This document shows positions 31,768 to 40,095 of a stretch of 40,512 bases of DNA, piece by piece (position 1 is the first letter of the stretch; the number at the start of each line of letters is the position of its first letter). The stretch comes from Flavobacterium sp. (lineage in GTDB: Bacteria; Bacteroidota; Bacteroidia; Flavobacteriales; Flavobacteriaceae). The translations under genes were made by a program, and so were the position numbers. The notes beneath the pieces are model-generated. The model did not search any database, had not been told where the DNA came from, and saw only the letters and a list, made by a program, of their open reading frames with translations. The stretch covers positions 1 to 40,512 of the forward strand of contig NZ_SEBS01000044.1 in assembly GCF_004211145.1 (NCBI RefSeq), in the 5' to 3' direction.

Positions 31768-33324
31768 TTAATCGACAGGTAATTCTATATGGAATTCTGA
31801 ACCCTCGCCCATTTTGGTTTCCACCGACAATTTGCCGTCGTGCGCCTTGACGATGTCGTATGCCAAAGATAAGCCCAAACCCGTTCCCTGGCCCGTTGGC
31901 TTTGTCGTGAAAAACGGTTGGAAAATCTTGTCGATGACCGTTTGCGGAATGCCGTCGGCGTTGTCTTTCACTGAGATCGTAATGAAATCGCCGTGGCTTT
32001 TGGTCGACAGCGATACCGTCGGTTCGTAACCTTCGATTCCACGTTTTTTCTTTTCATCGACCGCATAAAAAGCGTTCGTGATCAGGTTGAGTACGACGCG
32101 CCCCATGTCTTGGGGAACCATGTTTACGGTCTTGATCGATTTGTCGAAATTCGTGACGAGTGTCGCATTGAACGATTTGTCTTTCGCGCGCAAACCGTGA
32201 TAGGCGAGCCTCAGGTATTCGTCAGACAATGTGTTGATGTCGGTCGGTTCCTTTTCAGACGATGTCGTGCGCGAATGTTGCAGCATGCCTTTCACGATTG
32301 CGTCGGCGCGTTTGCCGTGGTGCGTGATCTTTGCGAGATTCCTTGAAATGTCGTCGAGGAGTTCCACTTCAAGCGATTCGTCGCGTTCCTGGGCCGGCTT
32401 GTCTCTTTCTTCTTTGATTTCGCCGATGAGTTCGATGCTGACTTCTGAAAAATTGTTCACGAAATTCAACGGATTCTGGATTTCATGCGCGATTCCAGCC
32501 GTGAGTTCACCCAACGACGCCATCTTCTCAGACTGTATGAGCTGGGCGTGCGTGTGCTTCAACTCGACCATCGTGCTGCTCAACGCCTCGTTCGTGTTCG
32601 ATAACGCGACGTTTTTTTCATTGAGATCGCTCGTGGTCTTGGTAAGGTCGTCAAGCATTTTATTGAACGCCTTCTCGAGTTGCCCGATCTCATCGCGATG
32701 GATGCGTTTTATCTTTTGGTTCAGGTCGCCCTCGCCTACTTTCCGGGCCGCGTCGCGCAAAGCCAAAACGGGAACTGAAATTGTCTTGGCGAGCCAAAAC
32801 CCGATGAGTATGCCGAACAGCAGCACCAAACTGCTCACGATGATCGATGTATGCTTGATCTTTTCCTTGCTCGCTTCGATGCCTTTCGTGTTGAAACCCA
32901 GCAAAATCGCGCCCGACATCATTCCTGTCTTGAAGTCGGATTTCTTCACGATCAATGAATCGTTCGACGTTATTGAAGCGCCTAATTTTTGATTCTCGGG
33001 AAATGTCTTGAAGACGGTTTGTTTTATTTCGAATTTGTCGTGGGTCGCGTTCCACACCGTATCCGATTGCAGCATGCTGATGAACTGCAGCCGCTGGTCG
33101 CCTTTCACGAATTCCATCGCGGTCTGCACACCTTCGAAGTTTTGCTCGTTGATCGCGATCTTAACGCCGAGCGCTACCGTGTTTGCGAGATTCTGGACCT
33201 CGTTCTCGTAATTGCTTACGAGCAGATCGCCCTGCTGTTGCGGAAAGTAAAACAGCGTGAAAAACGAAAACATAAACACGATGGAACAGATGGTGAGCCA
33301 AATCTTTGTCTTGAGATTTATCAT
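31768..33324 (-). CDS. membrane histidine kinase with periplasmic sensor and HAMP
   Basis: A 518-residue protein: TM1 at about 8-28, a periplasmic domain (30-158, single-sheet type as in dCACHE/4HB-like sensors, not identified), TM2 at 159-179, a HAMP domain (180-232), a coiled coil, HisKA with H280 (AHEIQNPL) and the ATPase domain. The G1 box is DNADGIP where the sister kinases have DNGxGIP, so one glycine is replaced by alanine. The other boxes (NLITNAFYA, FFTTKPTGQGTGLGLS) are intact. It lies 30 bp after the phosphate-binding-like gene, so porin, binding protein and kinase appear to be one unit, with the binding protein a plausible partner of the periplasmic sensor. Confidence 0.93.
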   Translation of the reverse strand: MINLKTKIWLTICSIVFMFSFFTLFYFPQQQGDLLVSNYENEVQNLANTVALGVKIAINEQNFEGVQTAMEFVKGDQRLQFISMLQSDTVWNATHDKFEIKQTVFKTFPENQKLGASITSNDSLIVKKSDFKTGMMSGAILLGFNTKGIEASKEKIKHTSIIVSSLVLLFGILIGFWLAKTISVPVLALRDAARKVGEGDLNQKIKRIHRDEIGQLEKAFNKMLDDLTKTTSDLNEKNVALSNTNEALSSTMVELKHTHAQLIQSEKMASLGELTAGIAHEIQNPLNFVNNFSEVSIELIGEIKEERDKPAQERDESLEVELLDDISRNLAKITHHGKRADAIVKGMLQHSRTTSSEKEPTDINTLSDEYLRLAYHGLRAKDKSFNATLVTNFDKSIKTVNMVPQDMGRVVLNLITNAFYAVDEKKKRGIEGYEPTVSLSTKSHGDFITISVKDNADGIPQTVIDKIFQPFFTTKPTGQGTGLGLSLAYDIVKAHDGKLSVETKMGEGSEFHIELPVD

Positions 33325-33354
33325 CGTGCCTTGCTTATTTGAACGTGTGCTGCA

Positions 33355-33840
33355 TTACAATGTCGTTTTTCCATCGATTACCAGGGCCTTGATTTCGGCG
33401 TTCGCGACGGGTTTGTCGATTACTCCGATCGCTCCGGGATTCTGGGCCACGAAATTCTGCAATTCGGTTACCGACGTGAAGAATACAGGCGCCTGGGCCT
33501 TGCCTTGGAAAACCAGCGAAAGCCAGTATTTATTGAGTTCTTCGCCCGACATGTCGTAGATTTTCGCCGACGTCGTCCTGCCTACGGCCGTGTTCGTCTT
33601 CATGAGCGCTATCAAGATGCGTTTGCCGCTTTTCCAACGTTGGGTTTCGCCCATTAGCACGGCCTTGAGTTCTGATTGTTTCAAATTCTCGGGAACTCCT
33701 GAAACGTTTCCGATAACCGTCAACGGTGTTTGCTGCGCTGTTCCTGAAAGCGCGAAAAACAAACAGCCCGCAAATAAGCTGAACCTGATGAATTCGCTTT
33801 TGCCCGCTAAAACATATATGAGTTTGCTTGTCCTTTCCAT
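33355..33840 (-). CDS. short PstS-like periplasmic phosphate-binding-type protein
   Basis: From ATG 33840 (MERTSKLIY) the protein has 161 residues, about half the length of a PstS. A signal segment lies at about 17-35 (ending SGTAQ). The rest keeps PstS-family features: LKAVLMGETQRWKSGKRI (the usual IFTGKITNWKDG region), SGEELNKYWLSLVFQGKA, and VAQNPGAIGVID (the common P-GAIGYV motif). With one lobe largely absent it may bind ligand weakly or act as a signalling adaptor. It sits one base after the porin stop and just before a HAMP kinase. Confidence 0.8.
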   Translation of the reverse strand: MERTSKLIYVLAGKSEFIRFSLFAGCLFFALSGTAQQTPLTVIGNVSGVPENLKQSELKAVLMGETQRWKSGKRILIALMKTNTAVGRTTSAKIYDMSGEELNKYWLSLVFQGKAQAPVFFTSVTELQNFVAQNPGAIGVIDKPVANAEIKALVIDGKTTL

Positions 33841-33841
33841 A

Positions 33842-34840
33842 TCAAAAACCAATAGCGAATTGTGCAGTTATTTTATCCACGTTACTCCCGAACTCATAGT
33901 CCAGGTGTTGATATTCAAGCTTTACCACAGCAAGGTAATTTATTTCATACCTAAAACCAACCACAAAAGACTGTGTGTTGTTTTTCATGTAATACATTTC
34001 CCCGTTTTGGTATTTCACGTTGTCATATCGTACATAAGGTACGTATTTCTCCTTGATTTTATAACCAGCGTACGCATAACCCGCAAAAGTGGTTTTCGTT
34101 CCGGTCGTGTCGGTGTGGTTGATGCCCGACGTGGCTTCGGCAAGGATTTCAAGCTTTTTCCCGAATCGCGACACCGAGGCTGAAATCAAGTGCTGGTTCA
34201 CGCGGTGGTCCACAATCATGCCGTGCACGTCGGCTCCGGCTGAAATCACGTCGTAATAGTAGGACATTCCCAATCGCAACCTGTCGGCGGGTTTTATGTG
34301 AACGGCGGCCGTGACCGACTTGTTCTTGTCGTTGTCCGAAACCTCGGACGAACCCAAACCGTTGCCTACAAAAAGATTGTATCCGAACTTCATCTTACCC
34401 AAATCGCGTCCTTCAAAACCTAGTCCGACCGTGTGCAACGGAATGATGTTCTGTGAGAAAAGCAGCGGCCTGTCGATCGTCGGGAACAAAACGCGACCGT
34501 GATGATAGGTGTCGTTCCAATAGTTCAACGGCGTGTGGATCTTTCCCATCACGAGATTGTGGTTGCCTTCCAGATTGTACGTGATGATGACGCGTTCGAT
34601 GCTGATCGCAAACTCGGTATGTTCGGTGGAATCGTACTTGAAAACCGTTTCTCCCAAAAACGATATCCTGTCGCTGATCGCCGATGTGATGTAGAGATCC
34701 TGCTCTCCAAAACCAAAGGTTGCTTTTTTGTTGTATCCGCCGGTTACGTCTATAAATCCTCTAATTTGCGTAGACTGGCCGAAAGAAAATGCGCCGATAA
34801 AAACCAGCAGGGAACTGGTCAATAGTAATTTTACTTTCAT
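33842..34840 (-). CDS. outer-membrane beta-barrel porin-like protein
   Basis: A 332-residue protein with a signal peptide (1-21, ending AFSFG before Q22). The mature part has the alternating polar/hydrophobic pattern of a transmembrane beta barrel and ends with aromatic-rich strands finishing in F (KITAQFAIGF), as outer-membrane proteins do. Segments such as VMGKIHTPLNYWND and FPTIDRPLLFSQNIIP resemble Bacteroidota porin-family proteins. It is the first gene of a unit with the PstS-like protein and a sensor kinase. Upstream (34841-35023) lies an AT-rich gap with a TATATTTC box at about 34899-34906 on the minus strand, a possible promoter. Confidence 0.82.
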   Translation of the reverse strand: MKVKLLLTSSLLVFIGAFSFGQSTQIRGFIDVTGGYNKKATFGFGEQDLYITSAISDRISFLGETVFKYDSTEHTEFAISIERVIITYNLEGNHNLVMGKIHTPLNYWNDTYHHGRVLFPTIDRPLLFSQNIIPLHTVGLGFEGRDLGKMKFGYNLFVGNGLGSSEVSDNDKNKSVTAAVHIKPADRLRLGMSYYYDVISAGADVHGMIVDHRVNQHLISASVSRFGKKLEILAEATSGINHTDTTGTKTTFAGYAYAGYKIKEKYVPYVRYDNVKYQNGEMYYMKNNTQSFVVGFRYEINYLAVVKLEYQHLDYEFGSNVDKITAQFAIGF

Positions 34841-35023
34841 TAAAAGATGCGTTTGTCTGGTTGCAGGCGAAAACCAAGTCGTGTTTTTGCCCGCCGAAAT
34901 ATACTCGAATTTCGCGAATATTTAAGTTTTTTTTAACGCATTTCGTCGATAAAATTATGGTAACGCATTAAGTGTCGGCAATTTCACTTTTGCGCCATTT
35001 TTCGCCCGATGGAAATTTGATAT

Positions 35024-36376
35024 TCAAACGGCCAGGCTTACAACGAACGTCGAACCCAAGCCGATCTGCGAATCGACCGCGATCGAACCGCCGTGCACTT
35101 TGGCGATGTCGTACGCCAGACTCAATCCCAATCCCGTTCCTTCGCCCGTCGGCTTGGTCGTGAAAAACGGTTGGAATATTTTCTCTTTTATAGCTTCGGG
35201 AATGCCGTTTCCGTTGTCTTTCACTTTGATTTCGACCGTATTTCCGACGGCCGAAGTGCTGATTTCCACTTTCGGTTTGAAGTTTACGCCTTCAGATTTC
35301 GCGCGTTCCTGCGTGGCGTAAAAAGCGTTCGTGATCAGGTTCAATAAAACGCGCCCGACATCCTGCGGAATGACTTTTACCACAGGCAAATCGGTTGCGA
35401 AATCCGTCACGAGCTCGGCGTTGAAACTCTTGTCTTTGGCGCGCAAGCCGTGATAAGCCAGTCGCAAGTATTCGTCGGCCAGGGCGTTGAGATCGGTCGG
35501 TTCCTTCTCGCCCGACGTCGATCGCGAATGTTGCAGCATTCCTTTTACGATGTTATCGGCGCGCTTGCCGTGGTTTGCGATTTTTTCGAGGTTTTGGTCG
35601 ATGTCCGACAGCATTTCGTTTACGAGCTCATCATCGCGTTCGTCATTTGGCTTTTTTCTTTCGTCCAGGATATCCGCGATCAACTCACGGCTCACGTCGC
35701 TAAAATTATTCACGAAATTCAATGGATTTTGGATTTCGTGCGCGATTCCGGCCGTGAGTTCACCCAACGACGCCATTTTTTCAGATTGGACCAACTGCGA
35801 TTGCGTGGCCTTAAGTTCATTGAGCGCGTGTTGCAATTCCTCCTTTTGACGGATCAATTCGGCCGTGCGTTCCATGACTTCTATTTCAAGTTCCGCCTTT
35901 ATTTTCACGGTGATAAGGTGTTCTCTTTCTTTTTCTTCAGCCTTGAGCCTTTCTTTTGCGAGCGCCTTTCGTTGTCGGCTCGTAAAAATCAACACGACGA
36001 TCATCCAAACGAAACCGACGAGACCCGCGATATTGAAATAATCTCCCCATTCATCATAAAAGTCTGGGTCGGCGGCCATGACGACGTCCTGAATGAAATC
36101 TACCGCCAGCATGGGTGAAAAAGCAACGAGAAGTGATTTCGCCTTCGCAAAGTCATTCCGGGTCAAAATAAAATATAAAAGGACCGCGACCAGGAAATGC
36201 GCTACCCAATTCAGCCCGTAATCTTCCTCGTCCAACGTTACAAAAGCCGCGATCAATAGTATGCAAAGGACTATAGCGGCCAGCAATTGTTTGTTTAACC
36301 GATTAAACGCATCGGTTCCTTTCAGCGATTTTCGGACATTGCCTAAAAGTATGGTTGCCAATATTAGTTGTAACAT
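35024..36376 (-). CDS. membrane histidine kinase with five-helix N-terminal region
   Basis: A 450-residue protein. About four or five hydrophobic helices occupy residues 1-133 (for example LLAAIVLCILLIAAFVTL and GFVWMIVVLIFT), with no large external domain, so the sensor part is the membrane bundle itself. A long coiled coil (about 134-195) leads to HisKA with H213 (AHEIQNPL), and the ATPase domain is complete (NLITNAFYA, DNGNGIP, FFTTKPTGEGTGLGLS). From about residue 185 onward the DNA is nearly the same as in the next kinase upstream, except in the last 30 residues. The gene starts 8 bp after that kinase's stop. Confidence 0.93.
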   Translation of the reverse strand: MLQLILATILLGNVRKSLKGTDAFNRLNKQLLAAIVLCILLIAAFVTLDEEDYGLNWVAHFLVAVLLYFILTRNDFAKAKSLLVAFSPMLAVDFIQDVVMAADPDFYDEWGDYFNIAGLVGFVWMIVVLIFTSRQRKALAKERLKAEEKEREHLITVKIKAELEIEVMERTAELIRQKEELQHALNELKATQSQLVQSEKMASLGELTAGIAHEIQNPLNFVNNFSDVSRELIADILDERKKPNDERDDELVNEMLSDIDQNLEKIANHGKRADNIVKGMLQHSRSTSGEKEPTDLNALADEYLRLAYHGLRAKDKSFNAELVTDFATDLPVVKVIPQDVGRVLLNLITNAFYATQERAKSEGVNFKPKVEISTSAVGNTVEIKVKDNGNGIPEAIKEKIFQPFFTTKPTGEGTGLGLSLAYDIAKVHGGSIAVDSQIGLGSTFVVSLAV

Positions 36377-36384
36377 GATTCGTT

Positions 36385-38529
36385 TTAAATTAATTGATGG
36401 AAAGTTATCGTAAATTCAGTGAACTCGCCGTCTTTTGACGTCAATCCCAATTCACCTCCGTGCGATTTTATGATATCGTAGGCCAGCGACAATCCCAATC
36501 CCGTTCCTTCGCCCGTTGGTTTGGTCGTGAAAAACGGTTGGAATATTTTCTCTTTTATAGCTTCGGGAATGCCGTTTCCGTTGTCTTTTACTTTGATTTC
36601 GACCGTATTTCCGACGACCGAAGTACTGACCTCGACTTTCGGTTTGAAGTCTACACCTTCAGACTTCGCGCGTTCCTGCGTGGCGTAAAAGGCGTTCGTG
36701 ATCAGGTTCAGAATCACGCGCCCGACATCTTGCGGAATGACCTTCACCACAGGCAAATCGGTTGCGAAATCGGTAATCAGTTCGGCGTTGAAACTCTTGT
36801 CTTTGGCGCGCAATCCGTGATAGGCCAGTCGCAGGTATTCGTCGGTCAAGGCGTTTAGATCGGTCGGTTCCTTATCGCCCGACGTCGATCGCGAATGTTG
36901 CAGCATGCCTTTTACGATGGCGTCGGCGCGCCTGCCGTGGTGCGAGATTTTTTCAAGGTTTTGGTCGATGTCCGACAGTAATTCGTTTACGAGTTCGTCA
37001 TCCCGTTCGTCATTTGTCTTTCGTCGTTCGTCCGAGACTTCGGCGATCAACTCACGGCTAACGTCTGAAAAATTGTTCACGAAATTCAACGGGTTTTGGA
37101 TCTCATGCGCAATTCCCGCCGTCAATTCTCCGAGCGACGCCATTTTCTCGGATTGTATGAGTTGGGATTGGGTCGCTTTCAAATCTGACAGCGTGTTGCG
37201 CAGTTCGGCGGTTTGTTTGTCGACCTCGGCTTCCAGAACCTTTTGCTGGTTCAGGGCTTGTTCGCGTTTCTCCTCAGACAACTGCAACACCTGCTGTGCA
37301 TTGGTGCGCACTTCTTTTATCATTTCGCCGAATCGGTTCGACACGTACATCAACATTCCCAATGGCGGACTGATCGAATACGCGAGCACGAAAATGATGG
37401 CGCTGTCGAACTTGTCCAGATAATTAACACCGAGGACAAATAAAATCAAACAGATGAACGACGCCAAAAACCCCACGACGATCGGCATTTGCGAACGGCG
37501 CATCGAATTCCAAGACGACAAAAGGTAATAACAGGCGATAACGAGCGGAATGACCACCAGCGTAAGCACGATTCCATATTGCAAAACGGCGGCACCGACC
37601 AATACCAAGTACGTGACGATCATTACGATACGCGTAAACTTCGATATTTTTCGTTCGAATACGCCTGCGAGGATGATCGGGATATAACATGCGTACGATA
37701 CTGCCGCGACAATGCCAAGTATGCCGAACGAAGCGTTCCCTACGTAACCTATGTTTTTCGAGGTAGCGATCGCCGAGGCTATTGACAATAGCGCCAAAAA
37801 CGTACATCCGACTGCGAAACGCCTTATATTTTTTTCCCTCCTGTTGAGTCCGAACAACACCCAGAACAACAGTGCGAAAGTTGCCGATACGGTGGAACGC
37901 AGCCCGTCATAAAACGTTTGGGATGCCCAGTAATCGATGATGCGTTCGTTGCCTTCCTTGTTGATAAACCGCAAAATATCGGCGTTGTTGTTTCCTTTTT
38001 TCAACTTCGGCTCTATCGTGAACGGATCGTCATATTCGATGACATGAAGCGCCAGGACGTAGGTGGAATCGGGTACGAAGTTTGTCGGGACGGGCAAACG
38101 CCTGTTGAATTTGTTTTCCTCGAAAGTAGCTTTGTCGGTTCCGAATTTACCGAATGTCGCTATTTTTTTACCGTTCGCAAACAGTTCCGAAGCGTTCCAG
38201 GTCGCGTTCAAAACCCCGGGCGGCGTAAAGTTCGGGCTGTCGGCGAATCTCACCTTGATTCGGAACCAACCTTCGAAGCGCCCGTTTTCGTCGAAATCTT
38301 CGCCCGAGAGTTCCGATGGCTTGAATTTCGTCCAACCTTTCGTATCAAGGTTTACATTTTGACCGTCTTTGATGTCGCCGCGCCTGAAAACCCAGGCGTC
38401 ATTTTCACTGATATTGAACGATTTTACGGTTCCTTTATAATTGGAGTCGGAAATAATCACCGTCGTTTCCTGCGCATTGGCAAATCGTCCGAAGAACAAT
38501 GACAGCAAAGTCAATAGAAATAATCTCAT
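36385..38529 (-). CDS. 7TMR-DISM-type histidine kinase
   Basis: A 714-residue protein: signal peptide (1-19, ending FANA), a periplasmic beta-sandwich (about 25-195) of the 7TMR-DISM extracellular type (WFRIKVRF, NASELFANGKKIATFGKF), seven membrane helices (about 208-395), a coiled coil (400-455), HisKA with H475 and a complete ATPase domain. The external domain probably binds a carbohydrate-like ligand, as known for the family. The kinase core is almost the same as that of the downstream kinase at both DNA and protein level. No response regulator is adjacent. Confidence 0.92.
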   Translation of the reverse strand: MRLFLLTLLSLFFGRFANAQETTVIISDSNYKGTVKSFNISENDAWVFRRGDIKDGQNVNLDTKGWTKFKPSELSGEDFDENGRFEGWFRIKVRFADSPNFTPPGVLNATWNASELFANGKKIATFGKFGTDKATFEENKFNRRLPVPTNFVPDSTYVLALHVIEYDDPFTIEPKLKKGNNNADILRFINKEGNERIIDYWASQTFYDGLRSTVSATFALLFWVLFGLNRREKNIRRFAVGCTFLALLSIASAIATSKNIGYVGNASFGILGIVAAVSYACYIPIILAGVFERKISKFTRIVMIVTYLVLVGAAVLQYGIVLTLVVIPLVIACYYLLSSWNSMRRSQMPIVVGFLASFICLILFVLGVNYLDKFDSAIIFVLAYSISPPLGMLMYVSNRFGEMIKEVRTNAQQVLQLSEEKREQALNQQKVLEAEVDKQTAELRNTLSDLKATQSQLIQSEKMASLGELTAGIAHEIQNPLNFVNNFSDVSRELIAEVSDERRKTNDERDDELVNELLSDIDQNLEKISHHGRRADAIVKGMLQHSRSTSGDKEPTDLNALTDEYLRLAYHGLRAKDKSFNAELITDFATDLPVVKVIPQDVGRVILNLITNAFYATQERAKSEGVDFKPKVEVSTSVVGNTVEIKVKDNGNGIPEAIKEKIFQPFFTTKPTGEGTGLGLSLAYDIIKSHGGELGLTSKDGEFTEFTITFHQLI

Positions 38530-38597
38530 GTGGCAGTTTTATGCTTGGAATTCGATCGTGAATGTAGCTCCTTTTTGGGAACCGGGCCACGACTATT

Positions 38598-40094
38598 TTA
38601 CAGGTTAACCCCGATGACCAAAGCGATTATACAAATAACCGTGATCGCGATCAGGAACGGTGTGATGAACTTGAACCACGCCTTGAGACTTACGTTGACC
38701 ATCGCGAGAGATGGCAATATCAGTCCCGTGGGCGCGAGAAACGACATCAGTGACATGCCGTACATATAGGAATTCACGATCTCGCGTCCCGGCAGATTCA
38801 CGATTACGGCTAAAGCTCCGATGATCGGCATCGTAAGCACCGCCATTCCCGACGACGATTGGATGAACAGCGAAAAACCGAAATAGAATAACAGCAGTAA
38901 TAAGATAAACAGTTCAGGCGACATTCCCTGGACCGCGTTCGCCGTAAAGAAAAGTATGGAATCGGCGATGTGGCCTTCGTCCAAAATCACCGTAACGCCT
39001 CGCGCGACCCCGATGATGAACGCGACCGAAAGCAAACTTTTGGCACCTTCGATGAACTCGCGTACGAAGACTTTCTCGTTTATGCCCGTAATGATCGCGA
39101 CCAGAATGGATGAGGCAAGGAAAAGCGCCGACATCTCGAGCGTCCACCAACCCAGGAACACCACGCCGCCTATCATCGTGAGGAACGTTGAAATATAAAT
39201 GAACAGCAACAATTTTACTTTCCAACCCAAGGCCACGGGATTCTCAATTTCTACATGCAATTCATAAGGAGACGCGACGTTTCCATCGATTTTCAGCACG
39301 AGGGATTCCAACGGGTTTTTCTTGACCTTGGCCGCATAACGCAAAATATACCAGACCAACCCGGCGGTCAAAATTGCCCACAGAATCAGCCGTCCGTATA
39401 AACCGTCCATCCAGTTTATGCCTGCCGCGTTCGATGCGATTATCGTCGAAAACGGATTCGAGAATCCCGACAGGCCTCCAATCATCGTCCCGCCGAAAAT
39501 AACGGCCAGCGGCACGAGCAGATCATATCCCGCAGCGAGAAATACGGGAACGAGAATGGCGTAGAAAACAAAGGCTTCCTCAGCCATCCCATACGATCCG
39601 CCGAGAAACGAAAACATCGTCGTCAGGATGATGATGAGCCAGTGTTCGCGGCCTTTCATCGAATGCGACAAAGACGATACGCCTTGCAGCATCGCGCCTG
39701 TTTCATTGAAAACGTACATGAATCCGCCAATGATCAACACGAACAGGATTATGTCGATACTGTCGACGATGCCCTTTATCGGCGCCTGTAAAATCTCGAG
39801 CGGACCTTGCCCATTCCGAGGTTGCGATTTAAATGTGCCCGGAACTGAAACGGGCTTCTTGATTTCCCCGTTTTTGAATTTCGCGACCGCGATCCTGATG
39901 TTTAAACTGTCGAGCGTTTTTTGCGTGAGCGGCAACGCAACCGTCGTCGTGTCGCTCGTCATCTCGAAAGCATTCCCTTTCAATGAGAGTTTCGAATATT
40001 GTCCGGCGGGTAATATCCACGTGAGAACGGCGGCCAATACGATGACAATCATCAAGATACTTATCGGGCCGGGCAGAGCAGTTTTCTTTGACAT
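38598..40094 (-). CDS. YfcC-family (C4-dicarboxylate/arginine-type) membrane carrier
   Basis: A 498-residue membrane protein with about 12 helices. It has the features of the PF03606 (DcuC/YfcC/ArcD-like) family: an N-terminal PGPISILMIVIVLAAVLTWILPAGQY, an extended loop with PLEILQAPIKGIVDS, GGFMYVFNETGAM, GLSGFSNPFSTIIASNAAG (two related halves) and IQSSSGMAVLTMP. The family moves dicarboxylates, basic amino acids or peptides; the substrate here is unknown. It is placed between two histidine kinases of the array, 1 bp from the stop of the upstream one, so co-transcription with it is likely. Confidence 0.9.
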   Translation of the reverse strand: MSKKTALPGPISILMIVIVLAAVLTWILPAGQYSKLSLKGNAFEMTSDTTTVALPLTQKTLDSLNIRIAVAKFKNGEIKKPVSVPGTFKSQPRNGQGPLEILQAPIKGIVDSIDIILFVLIIGGFMYVFNETGAMLQGVSSLSHSMKGREHWLIIILTTMFSFLGGSYGMAEEAFVFYAILVPVFLAAGYDLLVPLAVIFGGTMIGGLSGFSNPFSTIIASNAAGINWMDGLYGRLILWAILTAGLVWYILRYAAKVKKNPLESLVLKIDGNVASPYELHVEIENPVALGWKVKLLLFIYISTFLTMIGGVVFLGWWTLEMSALFLASSILVAIITGINEKVFVREFIEGAKSLLSVAFIIGVARGVTVILDEGHIADSILFFTANAVQGMSPELFILLLLLFYFGFSLFIQSSSGMAVLTMPIIGALAVIVNLPGREIVNSYMYGMSLMSFLAPTGLILPSLAMVNVSLKAWFKFITPFLIAITVICIIALVIGVNL

Positions 40095-40095
40095 T

